Of a stretch of DNA of 28,071 nucleotides, positions 1 through 8,044 are shown one piece after another; the first letter of the stretch is position 1, and each line of letters opens with the position of its first letter. The translations under genes were made by a program, and so were the position numbers. The notes under the pieces were generated by a model. It made no database searches. It worked only from the letters and a program-made list of their open reading frames with translations, and was not told the DNA's origin. Source of the DNA: JBJFCE01 sp964437825 (GTDB taxonomy: Bacteria; Bacillota; Clostridia; Lachnospirales; Lachnospiraceae); the NCBI GenBank assembly GCA_964437825.1, contig CAYTIH010000034.1, forward strand, positions 1 to 28,071, given 5' to 3'.

Positions 1-13
1 ATTTTACGGGCTT

Positions 14-667
14 TCACGAGGTATTGGGGGATACCAAAGACAACATCTTAACACCGGAAATTGCCAGAATATGTGAGATTCCGCTTTTTTGAAACAGGGA
101 TTTATCCTCTTGGGCAAGCTCTGTTTTATCGCCCAGCAGCATTGCCCGCAGAATCCCGGCATTCTCCTCGTTTAGAGCCTGATCAAATAATCCGGCGCAC
201 TTGCATCGGAACCGATACAGGAAATCACGAAGGATATCATAATGACTTCCTCTTTCGCAGATTTCCGCATCCTGCACGGAAAAATAAAGATTCTGAAGCC
301 TTAAGTAGCTTTGATAATCGAATTCCCCGGGATTTGACGCTGCGGAAAAGCTGCGCAGAGTTCCCTTTACCAGAACCGTACTTCCGATTCTGATCTTCCC
401 GGCTTCTGAAATATAACAGATACAGGATACCCTTGAAAATTTCTGTAGCTCCGAAAAGAGCTCCCTTTGCGAAGAATCGCAGATGACATGATTGAGATAT
501 ACAATTTCTTTTTCGTTTTTAAATTCGATCCGGTCTACCTGGCCGGACAAAACAATCTGCTGCCCGTCAAATTGTTCTGCCCGAAAAGCCGCGTCGGGTG
601 CAATTTTAAGATACAACGCCACCGACACCGCAAAGGCGAGACAGACCAGACAAAGCGGTCTATTCAT
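14..667 (-). pseudogene. comEC: ComEC/Rec2 N-terminal part, reading frame broken near the window edge
   Basis: ComEC is the membrane channel that carries single-stranded DNA into the cell during competence. The 217 residues start with a membrane segment (about 5-22), continue with the N-terminal soluble domain (about 35-140), and reach the conserved stretch SGISHILAISG near residue 205, which in ComEC opens the competence membrane domain. In intact homologues this is followed by LH and many membrane helices. Here it is followed by VKMLSLVSPNTS and a stop. Full-length ComEC is usually about 700 residues or more, so more than two thirds is missing. The start lies 7 bases after the GerMN gene, which points to translational coupling; I see no strong ribosome binding site of its own. 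The break could be an insertion, a recombination junction or an assembly join. The family call is firm; the cause of the break is unknown. Confidence 0.75.
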
Positions 668-674
668 AAGCAGT

Positions 675-1628
675 CTATTTTTCGACTAGCTCCAGGTTCC
701 TTTCAAAAACCGTATTCAGACTTACTTTCTCATTATACAGAGTATCGGATTCCCCCTCGACCAATATCTGTACCTTGTTAATATTATTTAATTCAACCAA
801 AGAATTGGTAATCGAATACAGTGTCACATCCGAAGTAACATTATAGATCTGCGTCAGAAAATCCTGACTCAGGTTCACATAGCAAATTCCGTCCTTCACC
901 GAGATTGAGACTATCGTTGTGCCCGGATTAATCATCGGATAACTCTTCTCCTTCTCAGGGCCGGCGATCAGCTGCTCCACAACAATCTTTTCAAGCGCAA
1001 TATTACTGTTATACTCTACCTCACGTTTTTCGGAAACTAACATATCTCCCGTTTCGTTTGCAAAATATAGCGTCAGTGTCGCCGTTTCATAGGTATTAAT
1101 TTCGGTTCCCGCATTATCAATAAACATATCCGCAGTCATGATACCAAGCGGATTTCCTGCCGTATCCGTAAGCGGCTCTCCGGCAATCTGAAAGCTGACG
1201 CAGGTAACGCCCTCTACCTGGGTCAGCGTACGCACAATTGCTGCCCGAATCAAAACAGCCGTCGTAGGCTTGACGCCAAGATAATGCTCGTCCAAATTCA
1301 TAATGACCTGTTCTCCGTCAATGCTTACGTTCAGTACCTGAAAATCATAATCCAACGCCGCATGGGTTTCCACGTCCTCCTGCTTGGTCTGCATAATATC
1401 AATTAAATATCCGAGCTGAGAAGCCATATCGCCCGTCGGAACTGCCATCTCCTGTGAAAACACTTTTGTCTCATCATAGTTCAGGAAATAAACATCGTAT
1501 GAAATTGTATTCTCCTGATTCATGACTTCTTCTTTTCCACAGCCCATAAAAAGCAGGCACACAAGCGCCATAAAAACAGCCGTTATTTTTTTATCCATTT
1601 TCATATCCGTCTTCTTATAGCTGCTCAT
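675..1628 (-). CDS. GerMN-domain lipoprotein (two GerMN domains)
   Basis: This is a secreted lipoprotein of up to 317 residues. The lipobox LLFMGC puts the lipidated cysteine at residue 30 of the longest reading; Met9 or Met11 would give a more usual signal peptide length, so the start is uncertain. Two GerMN-like repeats follow, at about 45-165 and 180-300. Each has the family pattern of a beta strand, a segment such as TAVLIRAAIVRTLTQVEGV, and a late strand of the type VNLSQDF. GerMN domains occur in spore germination protein GerM and in actinobacterial LpqB, which is encoded beside the kinase MtrB and affects it. Here the gene lies 22 bases after a histidine kinase gene, so I infer that it modulates that sensor at the outer face of the membrane. 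A role in spore formation or germination is the alternative. Confidence 0.8.
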   Translation of the reverse strand: MSSYKKTDMKMDKKITAVFMALVCLLFMGCGKEEVMNQENTISYDVYFLNYDETKVFSQEMAVPTGDMASQLGYLIDIMQTKQEDVETHAALDYDFQVLNVSIDGEQVIMNLDEHYLGVKPTTAVLIRAAIVRTLTQVEGVTCVSFQIAGEPLTDTAGNPLGIMTADMFIDNAGTEINTYETATLTLYFANETGDMLVSEKREVEYNSNIALEKIVVEQLIAGPEKEKSYPMINPGTTIVSISVKDGICYVNLSQDFLTQIYNVTSDVTLYSITNSLVELNNINKVQILVEGESDTLYNEKVSLNTVFERNLELVEK

Positions 1629-1650
1629 ATTTGCACAGCTTCACATAGGT

Positions 1651-3123
1651 TTATTTTACATAATTGAGCGGTATTTTTACCGTAAACGTGGTTCCTTCCC
1701 CCGGCACGCTGGCGGCCTTGATGGAGCCCCTGTGCATCAGAATCGCGCTCCTTGTAATCGCCAGTCCCAATCCCGTACCGCCAATCTCTCTGGAGTGTGA
1801 CTTGTCCACACGATAAAAGCGTTCATAAATATGCTCCAACGCTTCCTGCGGAATTCCGATCCCGGAGTCCGATACCTCCACGGTAAAGAATTGATGATCC
1901 GCGTCCAAAAGTACTTTTACCCAGCCATGCTCCTCGTTATATTTGATCGCATTTTCCACCAGATTCGTAAATGCCAGCGTAATCTTCACATCATCGATCT
2001 CCGCAACAACAGGCCGGATACTCTCCAATGTCAGTTCCACATCCCGCTTCATGGCAATCGGACGCAGACGTTTTAAAATCAGCTCCAGCATTGCATTCAC
2101 ATCCACCTGCTCGATATTGATATCGGCCTGGGTTTTATCCATCTTGACCAGTGACAGTAAGTCGCTGATAATCTTATTTTCTCTGTCGATTTCATCCGCA
2201 ATATCCGCCATAAACTCACGGTACAGCTGTGCAGGTACATCTTCCTGCATCAGCAGCGAATCCGCGAGTACCTTCATGGATGTCATCGGCGTTTTCAGCT
2301 CATGGGAGACATTGGAAACAAATTCGTCCCTGGATTCATCCAAAACCCGCATGCGTCCGTACAGCTCGTTAAAAGCATCCGCAATATGCTCCGTTTCCAA
2401 ATATTCCGGAACCGAAATCTTTTCATTAGAGAATCCGGCTTTGACCTTTTGAATTTCCGTAGTCACATGCTCAAACGGCTTACTCGTCAAACGCGCAATC
2501 CCCGCTGCAATCCCCACCAGCAGCAGCAACAGTGAAAACTCAATGATAAGGGCGTTCCTGTTTAGAATCTGTCTTGTCGTTTGAATCGAATCCGTGGATA
2601 CGCTGATCAGCAAAACTCCCTGTACCGTTGTCATTTCACTCATGCCCTCGGGATTTTCCACCATAACACTCTGCGTAATCGGAATCGTCATTTCCAGATA
2701 TTGATTCTTCTTATCAAAATTGGTCGTATTTTCTCCGTTAAAGCATTTGATGATCTCCTCCGAAATCATCACCTTTCCCTGGCTGATCTCATAAGTATCC
2801 TTGATCACCTTGAAATTCTGATCCACAATCAGAATCCTGCCGTCACTGAGCTCCGCATATTGCGACAATTCCGCATTAACGACCTCGGACGAGGAATCCA
2901 GCAGATAATTATAGGTAAGCAGATGATTGGCCAGAATCCTGCCCTGTGTCTGAATATCGGAGGTTTTTAAATTAACCGCCCGGTCCGTATATGTTTCCAG
3001 AATTCCATAACGCAGTACCAGACAGGGAATGCTCCCCGCTAACAGGATAATCAGAAAAATCCGTACTTTAAAGCTTCTCAGTAATTTAATTTTTCCAAGG
3101 AAGAACTTTACCTTTTGAAACAT
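1651..3123 (-). CDS. Sensor histidine kinase, HAMP type
   Basis: This is a membrane sensor kinase of 490 residues with the full domain order. It has a first membrane segment at about 19-40, an extracellular sensor of roughly 145 residues, a second membrane segment at about 190-212, a HAMP linker at about 213-265, a HisKA dimerisation domain with phospho-acceptor His274 in NVSHELKTPM, and a HATPase domain with the N-box around Asn391, a G1 motif DSGIGI at 419-424 and GGTGLGL at 448-454. All catalytic motifs are intact. It belongs to the WalK/PhoR/MtrB-like class of OmpR-partner kinases. It begins 8 bases after the response regulator gene and is followed at 22 bases by the GerMN lipoprotein, so the three almost certainly act together. 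The signal sensed cannot be read from the sequence. Confidence 0.92.
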   Translation of the reverse strand: MFQKVKFFLGKIKLLRSFKVRIFLIILLAGSIPCLVLRYGILETYTDRAVNLKTSDIQTQGRILANHLLTYNYLLDSSSEVVNAELSQYAELSDGRILIVDQNFKVIKDTYEISQGKVMISEEIIKCFNGENTTNFDKKNQYLEMTIPITQSVMVENPEGMSEMTTVQGVLLISVSTDSIQTTRQILNRNALIIEFSLLLLLVGIAAGIARLTSKPFEHVTTEIQKVKAGFSNEKISVPEYLETEHIADAFNELYGRMRVLDESRDEFVSNVSHELKTPMTSMKVLADSLLMQEDVPAQLYREFMADIADEIDRENKIISDLLSLVKMDKTQADINIEQVDVNAMLELILKRLRPIAMKRDVELTLESIRPVVAEIDDVKITLAFTNLVENAIKYNEEHGWVKVLLDADHQFFTVEVSDSGIGIPQEALEHIYERFYRVDKSHSREIGGTGLGLAITRSAILMHRGSIKAASVPGEGTTFTVKIPLNYVK

Positions 3124-3131
3124 AATATCCG

Positions 3132-3830
3132 TTATCCTTTAAAGAAGTAGCCCATACCCCATTTCGTATGAACATATCTGGGTTCACTTGGATTTGCCTC
3201 AATTTTTTCGCGCAGCCGTCTGATGTGCACATCAACCGTACGCACATCTCCGGGGTAATCTGCTCCCCAGACGAGCTTTAACAAGTTTTCTCTGCTGTAA
3301 ACCTTATTCGGATTTAATATCAAAAGCTCCAAAACATCAAATTCCTTGGCTGTCAGATTCATTTCCTTTCCGGAGATATATACGCGTCTGCTCTCACAAT
3401 CCAGACGCAGATCCCCATATTCCACGATCCTGGCCGTATTTTCCTTCGTATCCCTTGTCACACGGCGCATAATCGCCTTGATTCTGGCCTTTACCTCCAG
3501 AATATTGAACGGCTTGGTTATGTAATCATCCGCACCATATTCCAGGCCCATAATTTTATCCATATCCTCGCCCTTTGCCGTGAGCATAATCACGGGCACA
3601 TTCGAAAACTCTCTGATCTGCTGACAGACCTCAAGGCCTGTAAGCTTAGGAAGCATGATGTCCAAAAGAATGATATCATACCGGTTATTACGCACTTTCT
3701 CAAGCGCCTCTTCTCCGTCATAGGCACAGTCCACTTCCATATTATCCTGCTCTAAACTGAAACGAATTCCTTTGACGATCAGCTTTTCATCGTCCACTAC
3801 TAATACTTTTTTTCCCATTTTAATACCCAT
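3132..3830 (-). CDS. OmpR/PhoB-family response regulator
   Basis: This DNA-binding response regulator has 232 residues from the first ATG. The receiver domain covers about 7-118, with acidic pocket VDDE, phospho-acceptor Asp57 in ILLDIMLP, Thr84 and Lys106 in TKPF. The winged-helix output domain covers about 132-230 and ends in a typical VDVHIRRLREKI recognition helix followed by a GMGYFF wing. A second ATG four codons in, at 3818, has the better upstream GGATGGG sequence and may be the true start (MGKKVLVVDDE). The partner kinase follows after 8 bases. The domain resembles WalR, PhoP and MtrA about equally well by eye. Its position directly after a comEA-like gene and within the comEC transcription unit suggests that the operon couples this regulator to envelope or DNA-uptake functions. 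Confidence 0.93.
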   Translation of the reverse strand: MGIKMGKKVLVVDDEKLIVKGIRFSLEQDNMEVDCAYDGEEALEKVRNNRYDIILLDIMLPKLTGLEVCQQIREFSNVPVIMLTAKGEDMDKIMGLEYGADDYITKPFNILEVKARIKAIMRRVTRDTKENTARIVEYGDLRLDCESRRVYISGKEMNLTAKEFDVLELLILNPNKVYSRENLLKLVWGADYPGDVRTVDVHIRRLREKIEANPSEPRYVHTKWGMGYFFKG

Positions 3831-3832
3831 CC

Positions 3833-3848
3833 GCGCGTTTAGGCGCGC
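3833..3848. repeat. Small GC inverted repeat in the comEA-regulator gap
   Basis: The arms GCGCG and CGCGC flank a 6-base TTTAGG loop just before the response regulator start. It could fold in the mRNA between the first and second operon genes, but it is short and has no U-run, so it is not a convincing terminator. Confidence 0.4.
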
Positions 3849-3876
3849 CCTGATTCATCACCTGATCTACTTTTAC

Positions 3877-4635
3877 TCAATCTTCAACCGAAACTTTGAT
3901 TAATTCTTTAATCTTTTCGTATACACCGGCTTTGATACCGTTTACCTTCATCAGTTCTTCTATCCTTTGAAAACGTCCGTTGGTTTCGCGATAAGCAATA
4001 ATTGCCTTTGCTCTGGTCTCGCCGATTCCCGGCAGCGTACACAATCCTGTTACATCCGCTGTGTTGATATTAACCAGTCCATCCTCTGACGCTTCGTTTC
4101 CGTTATCCGTTGTATCGCCGCTGCCTGACGCATCCGTACTGTCGCCGGAAATTCCGCTGCCTGTCGTCACCGTCACGGTCCCGTTTTGAACTTCCTCTCT
4201 CGTAGGAATATAGATCTGCATTCCGTCCTGAACGATTCCTGCCTGATTGACGGCCTGATCCGCCGCATCCTCATGAAGTCCGCCTGCAAGCCGGATCACT
4301 TCATATAATCTGCTTCCGGCTTCCACCTCGTATACTCCCGGATTTTTTACCGCACCGCATATATGTATATAGCAGACAGCCGGAGTCACCGTTTCCTGCT
4401 GCCCGCCGTCCGCCGCGGCCGTACTCGTTTCCGCTTCATTCATCAAATCCGCTGCTGTGTCCTGCACATTCGTGTCCGTTTCTGCCTCATAAGCGTTTCC
4501 ATCGGATATCCCGACACCGCTTTGATCCGCATCACTTGCAGAAAATTCATATGTTTCACGGCCGCATCCGGCTAAAAACATCACGGCTGCCAAAAACACA
4601 TAGCCAAACAAGATACCATATTTATTTTTCTTCAT
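3877..4635 (-). CDS. comEA: ComEA-like lipoprotein: SLBB plus helix-hairpin-helix DNA-binding domains
   Basis: ComEA binds incoming double-stranded DNA outside the membrane. The signal sequence ends in the lipobox FLAGC (cysteine 28 counted from an upstream in-frame ATG at 4647, cysteine 24 from the chosen start), so this version is lipid-anchored rather than held by a membrane helix. A low-complexity Ser/Thr/Asp/Gly linker follows, then an SLBB domain (about 90-155) beginning ICGAVKNPGVYEVEAG, a second acidic linker, and a C-terminal helix-hairpin-helix pair (about 192-253) with NINTADVTGLCTLPGIGETRA. I chose the ATG at 4635 because the strong promoter at 4665-4693 leaves too short a leader for 4647 and because GGGATT precedes 4635. 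It is the first gene of an operon ending in comEC, with a two-component system and GerMN gene in between. Confidence 0.85.
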   Translation of the reverse strand: MKKNKYGILFGYVFLAAVMFLAGCGRETYEFSASDADQSGVGISDGNAYEAETDTNVQDTAADLMNEAETSTAAADGGQQETVTPAVCYIHICGAVKNPGVYEVEAGSRLYEVIRLAGGLHEDAADQAVNQAGIVQDGMQIYIPTREEVQNGTVTVTTGSGISGDSTDASGSGDTTDNGNEASEDGLVNINTADVTGLCTLPGIGETRAKAIIAYRETNGRFQRIEELMKVNGIKAGVYEKIKELIKVSVED

Positions 4636-4664
4636 AATCCCATACATATGATAACCGTGTAATT

Positions 4665-4693
4665 ATTGTAAGATATCTGATTTTGAAAAACAA
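4665..4693 (-). promoter_or_regulatory. Sigma-A promoter of the comEA operon
   Basis: On the minus strand, TTGTTT (4693-4688) and TACAAT (4670-4665) are separated by exactly 17 bases. Transcription would start near 4658, just ahead of comEA, and serve the whole five-gene operon. Confidence 0.7.
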
Positions 4694-4699
4694 GTGGAA

Positions 4700-4750
4700 G
4701 TTATAAACAATCGTTTCTTCCCGTGGTTATAAACAATCGCCTCTCCCCGG
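4700..4750. repeat. Tandem direct repeat upstream of the comEA promoter
   Basis: GTTATAAACAATCG occurs at 4700-4713 and again at 4726-4739, a spacing of 26 bases. The flanking pyrimidine-rich tails (TTTCTTCCCG and CCTCTCCCCG) also match well. The repeats sit directly upstream of the -35 box of the comEA promoter, in the position of an activator or repressor binding site. A near match (TTATAAACAACCG) is at 17369-17381. Confidence 0.6.
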
Positions 4751-4760
4751 CTGTAATGAC

Positions 4761-5189
4761 TCATACTTTAAAAAGGATGATTCCACCGATGGCAATTGCC
4801 ATGCCGATCAGCTTTCGCCAGGAAAACGGTTCCTTATCAACGCCAAAGAGTCCCATCAGTTCAATGGCATATGCTACAATCAGCTGCGCAATTACGATGA
4901 CCATTGCCGAGGTCGCCGGCCCCAAAGCAGCCATACTCTTAATTACAGTCAGCGTAATGAATGCCCCGATGATTCCCCCAAGCAGCAGATATTTGGGCTC
5001 CACCTGCAAAATTCCGCCAAAGGACCTGCGTTCAACGACGCCCCATGCCGCAAGGCATACCAGAAATGCCGTAAACTGCACAAAGGCGTTTGCGGTCCAT
5101 GTTCCCGCCGTTTTGGATACCTGAGTATTAAATACTCCTTGAATGCTCATCAACGCTCCTGAAATAATTGCAATTAAAAATCCAATCAT
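4761..5189 (-). CDS. YdcZ-type DMT family membrane protein
   Basis: This is a small integral membrane protein of 142 residues with four or five hydrophobic helices. It matches the DMT_YdcZ (DUF606) family by its opening MIGFLIAIISGALMSIQGVF, the central GGIIGAFITLTVIKSMAALGP, and a late helix AMVIVIAQLIVAYAIEL. Members are half-size members of the drug/metabolite transporter superfamily; their substrates are mostly unknown. I chose the ATG at 5189 over an upstream one at 5216 because AGAGG sits 8 bases before it and the protein then starts like its family. It follows a solute-binding-like gene on the same strand at about 70 bases, so shared transcription is possible. No ABC or other transporter partner is nearby. 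Confidence 0.75.
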   Translation of the reverse strand: MIGFLIAIISGALMSIQGVFNTQVSKTAGTWTANAFVQFTAFLVCLAAWGVVERRSFGGILQVEPKYLLLGGIIGAFITLTVIKSMAALGPATSAMVIVIAQLIVAYAIELMGLFGVDKEPFSWRKLIGMAIAIGGIILFKV

Positions 5190-5257
5190 ACGAAAACCTC
5201 TTTTTTTCCTAAGCATGTCCCCGCAGATTGGATTTTATTCACTGTAACCTTTTAAAT

Positions 5258-6769
5258 TCAGTCCGTATCCTCCGTCGTCCCGTCATCCTCCGTTCCGGTA
5301 TCCTCCTCATCCGTTTCCGGATCTGTCTCTTGAACCTCTATATATTCCTCCGTGAATTCCTGCCCGGTAATCTGTTTCATGATTTTTTCCGACAGGTGCC
5401 TTAGTGTATCATTCGCATCATCACCCTGCCACACGTTGGTAAAACACATTTCCAGCTCAATCCAAAAATTAGTGATTTCCACTGCTTTGGGCATGGGAAC
5501 CGTCATTGCATATTCCTGCAGTATAATATTGATTGCTCCGTTCTCATAAGCGACATTCTGACTGGCAGCAATCTTTCCCGTTCTGTTATAAAGCGAGTCC
5601 GCATAGTCAAGGCAGAGATATTTCGCAAAGGCATTCGCTTCTTCCTTATGATTGCTGTAACCGTTAACGGCCACCGCATTGGTATAGGAAACCTCCCTGG
5701 ATATCAGTTCCTGCGTCAAATCCGGAATCACACAGACACCATAATCATAGACAAAGGTTCCATCCTCTTTTGCCTGCTCCAATGTCGCGATTGCATCCGA
5801 GGTCACAAGCGTAAACACTGTTTTCCCGTCCATAAAATCCTGAACCACGCTCTCATAAGTCACCGAATCCGCATCAATGGAAAAGAATTGATTCAGATCC
5901 TGATAAACGTTTAAGCATCTGATCGCGTCCTCGTTATAAATATCAATCTGCTCCGGATTATCCCCTGCCTGTCCACCCACATTCACGTAATTTCCGACAA
6001 AGAAATAATTATAGAAAATATCGGATACGTCCCATTCGAAAATAGCATCCACATTTTCCGGTGCGTCATAGGAATCCGCAAAATTCAGAATACCGTCAAT
6101 GGTACCCGGAATCAGTTCAATCGCTCTTGCCGTAACCTCCTGCTGAAAAAGCGGATCATCTTCCCAATCGGCGGTATCCGTTTCTTCGGAAGAAGCCTCC
6201 TGCGTATCAGACTCCGAGATATTCTGCGCCCACTGCGCTTCCACCTCTTTCTGAGCAATCTGATTCAGATAGGTTGCATTATATAACAGTACGCTCGTCT
6301 CAAAATACATGGGATATCCCACATATTTTCCCTCATAGGTCACAGCATCCAGCGCCGTCTGACAGTAATGTTCCGTCGTCAGAATCTGATCCGTATCCTG
6401 TACCTGCGCTGCAAGTCCTGCAAGATATGCCTTTCCGAGAGAATCATTTCCTACAATATAAAGATCCGGCTTTTCACCGTTTCTGATACTGACACGATTA
6501 ATATTCTCCAGATACTCCAGTCCCGATACCATCTGCAGATTCACATGGACATTCGAATCCTCATAGTAGCTTAATGCCACACTGTGCAGGAAATCCGTCA
6601 ACGAATCATCTGTATACCACAGAGTGATTGTAGTATCCTCCTGACCAAACTGACTGTCAAGAATGGACTGCCGCCTGGCCTCATCGTCATTGATGACTCC
6701 GACATATACTTCGATTGATAATAAGCAGAGAATCAGCAGAACGACTCCCAATTTGTTCTTTAAGTTCAT
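5258..6769 (-). CDS. Membrane-anchored extracellular solute-binding-like protein
   Basis: This secreted protein of 503 residues has the layout of an ABC-type sugar/peptide solute-binding protein (SBP family 1). A strand TTITLWYTDD near residue 46, KPDLYIVGN near 100, a YPMYFETSVLLYNATYL segment near 150-170, and late helices with NAFAKYLCLDYADSLYNRTGKIAA fit that fold. The N-terminal hydrophobic segment (about 8-25) has no acceptable lipobox, since Cys15 follows Leu, so it is more likely a helix-anchored protein than a lipoprotein. The last 30 residues are almost all Glu, Asp and Thr. No permease or ATPase genes are adjacent, so it may serve a distant transporter or act as a sensor. GGAG lies 7 bases before the ATG. 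It lies 76 bases after argD on the same strand. Confidence 0.65.
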   Translation of the reverse strand: MNLKNKLGVVLLILCLLSIEVYVGVINDDEARRQSILDSQFGQEDTTITLWYTDDSLTDFLHSVALSYYEDSNVHVNLQMVSGLEYLENINRVSIRNGEKPDLYIVGNDSLGKAYLAGLAAQVQDTDQILTTEHYCQTALDAVTYEGKYVGYPMYFETSVLLYNATYLNQIAQKEVEAQWAQNISESDTQEASSEETDTADWEDDPLFQQEVTARAIELIPGTIDGILNFADSYDAPENVDAIFEWDVSDIFYNYFFVGNYVNVGGQAGDNPEQIDIYNEDAIRCLNVYQDLNQFFSIDADSVTYESVVQDFMDGKTVFTLVTSDAIATLEQAKEDGTFVYDYGVCVIPDLTQELISREVSYTNAVAVNGYSNHKEEANAFAKYLCLDYADSLYNRTGKIAASQNVAYENGAINIILQEYAMTVPMPKAVEITNFWIELEMCFTNVWQGDDANDTLRHLSEKIMKQITGQEFTEEYIEVQETDPETDEEDTGTEDDGTTEDTD

Positions 6770-6845
6770 ATCTTATCTCCGTTTTTCATTTCATGAACGC
6801 TGATTTTCACTTCCGGTTATCCGCATCATGCAAAAAGACAAATCT

Positions 6846-8042
6846 TCAATCCCCACATCCCTGCGAGAGGCATCCCTCCAGAATTCGAATCATCTCATCC
6901 ACATTTTCTTTGGTAATGACAAGGGACGGAACAAAACGAATCACATCGGCGCCTGCATTAATCAAAATCAGCCCCTGCTCCAGAGCATGATTGATATAGG
7001 GTGCAACCGGTCTGTCAAATTGAAGTCCCTGTAAAAGACCCAAACCTCTGCGCTCCTTAATCATATCATATTTTTGCACAAGCTCATCCAGTTTTTTTTC
7101 AAGATAGGCCCCTGTCTCCCTGACATTGCTTAGAATATCCAGCTTCTCATACAGTTCCAGCACTTTACAGATTGCGGCGCATACAAGCGGATTTCCACCA
7201 TAAGTGGTACCATGATCCCCTGCTGCCAGAGAATTCCTGCCGACTTTTTCCGTCATTAAAAACGCTCCGACCGGCACTCCGCATCCGAGCGCTTTTGCGG
7301 TTGCCATAATATCCGGCTTGACGCCGTAACGCTGCCATGCAAACATCTCTCCCGTTCTGCCCATACCGCATTGAATCTCATCAAGTATCAGCAGAATCTC
7401 TTTTTCCTCGCACAAGGCCTTTACCTGCTTCAGGAATGCTTCCTCGGCCGGATGAATCCCGCCTTCTCCCTGAACGGTCTCGAATAAAATGGCGCAGGTT
7501 TTGTCCGTTACCTGATCTAGGACACTCTGAAAATCATTCATCCGCGCAAAACGAACATTTCCGATCAGCGGCTCAAACGCCTCCCGGTATTTCGGATTTC
7601 CGGTTACGGACAGTGCTCCCATCGTTCTTCCATGGAAGGAATGCTCCATGGCAATGATCTCATGATCCGTACTTCCGTCCTTTACATAAGCATATTTTCT
7701 GGCCGCCTTGATTGCACCTTCAATCGCCTCGGTTCCTGAATTGGTAAAAAAGACTCTGTCCATACCGGATACTTTTTTCAGCTTTTTGGCCGCCTCAATT
7801 GCCGGAACATTATAATAATAATTTGACGTATGAATCAGCTTATCGATCTGGTCCTTTAGCGCATCATTATATTCCCTGTTGTTATATCCAAGGGCAAAGA
7901 CAGCAATCCCGGATACAAAATCCAGATACTTCTTTCCCTCAATATCATACAGGTAAACGCCGTCCCCCCGGTCAAGCACCACCTGATAACGGTTATATGT
8001 ATGAAGCAGCGCTTCCTCAGCTTGCGTGATATATTCCTTCAT
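6846..8042 (-). CDS. argD: Acetylornithine aminotransferase
   Basis: ArgD is a cytoplasmic PLP enzyme that converts N-acetylglutamate semialdehyde to N-acetylornithine in arginine synthesis. With the start at 8042 the protein has 398 residues, normal for the family. Visible class III aminotransferase features are FFTNSGTEA for phosphate binding (about 98-106), HGRTMGALS, ILDEIQCGMGRTG with the PLP-contacting Asp at about 221, and the Schiff-base lysine in TAKALGCGVPVG at about Lys250. The reading frame stays open another 37 codons upstream, but that would overlap argB; GGAAG six bases before 8042 and the 2-base gap to the argB stop decide the start. It is last in the argC-SseB-GNAT-argB-argD series. 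Such enzymes can also act on succinyl-diaminopimelate, but the context supports arginine. Confidence 0.95.
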   Translation of the reverse strand: MKEYITQAEEALLHTYNRYQVVLDRGDGVYLYDIEGKKYLDFVSGIAVFALGYNNREYNDALKDQIDKLIHTSNYYYNVPAIEAAKKLKKVSGMDRVFFTNSGTEAIEGAIKAARKYAYVKDGSTDHEIIAMEHSFHGRTMGALSVTGNPKYREAFEPLIGNVRFARMNDFQSVLDQVTDKTCAILFETVQGEGGIHPAEEAFLKQVKALCEEKEILLILDEIQCGMGRTGEMFAWQRYGVKPDIMATAKALGCGVPVGAFLMTEKVGRNSLAAGDHGTTYGGNPLVCAAICKVLELYEKLDILSNVRETGAYLEKKLDELVQKYDMIKERRGLGLLQGLQFDRPVAPYINHALEQGLILINAGADVIRFVPSLVITKENVDEMIRILEGCLSQGCGD

Positions 8043-8044
8043 AT

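Noticed and set aside
1..60. Group II intron inserted in comEC
   Set aside because: The sequence after the break starts GTGTT, not the GTGYG typical of group II introns, and too little is visible to show intron structure.
3833..3848. Terminator separating comEA from the two-component genes
   Set aside because: The stem is only 5 base pairs and no U-run follows; the operon is more likely continuous.
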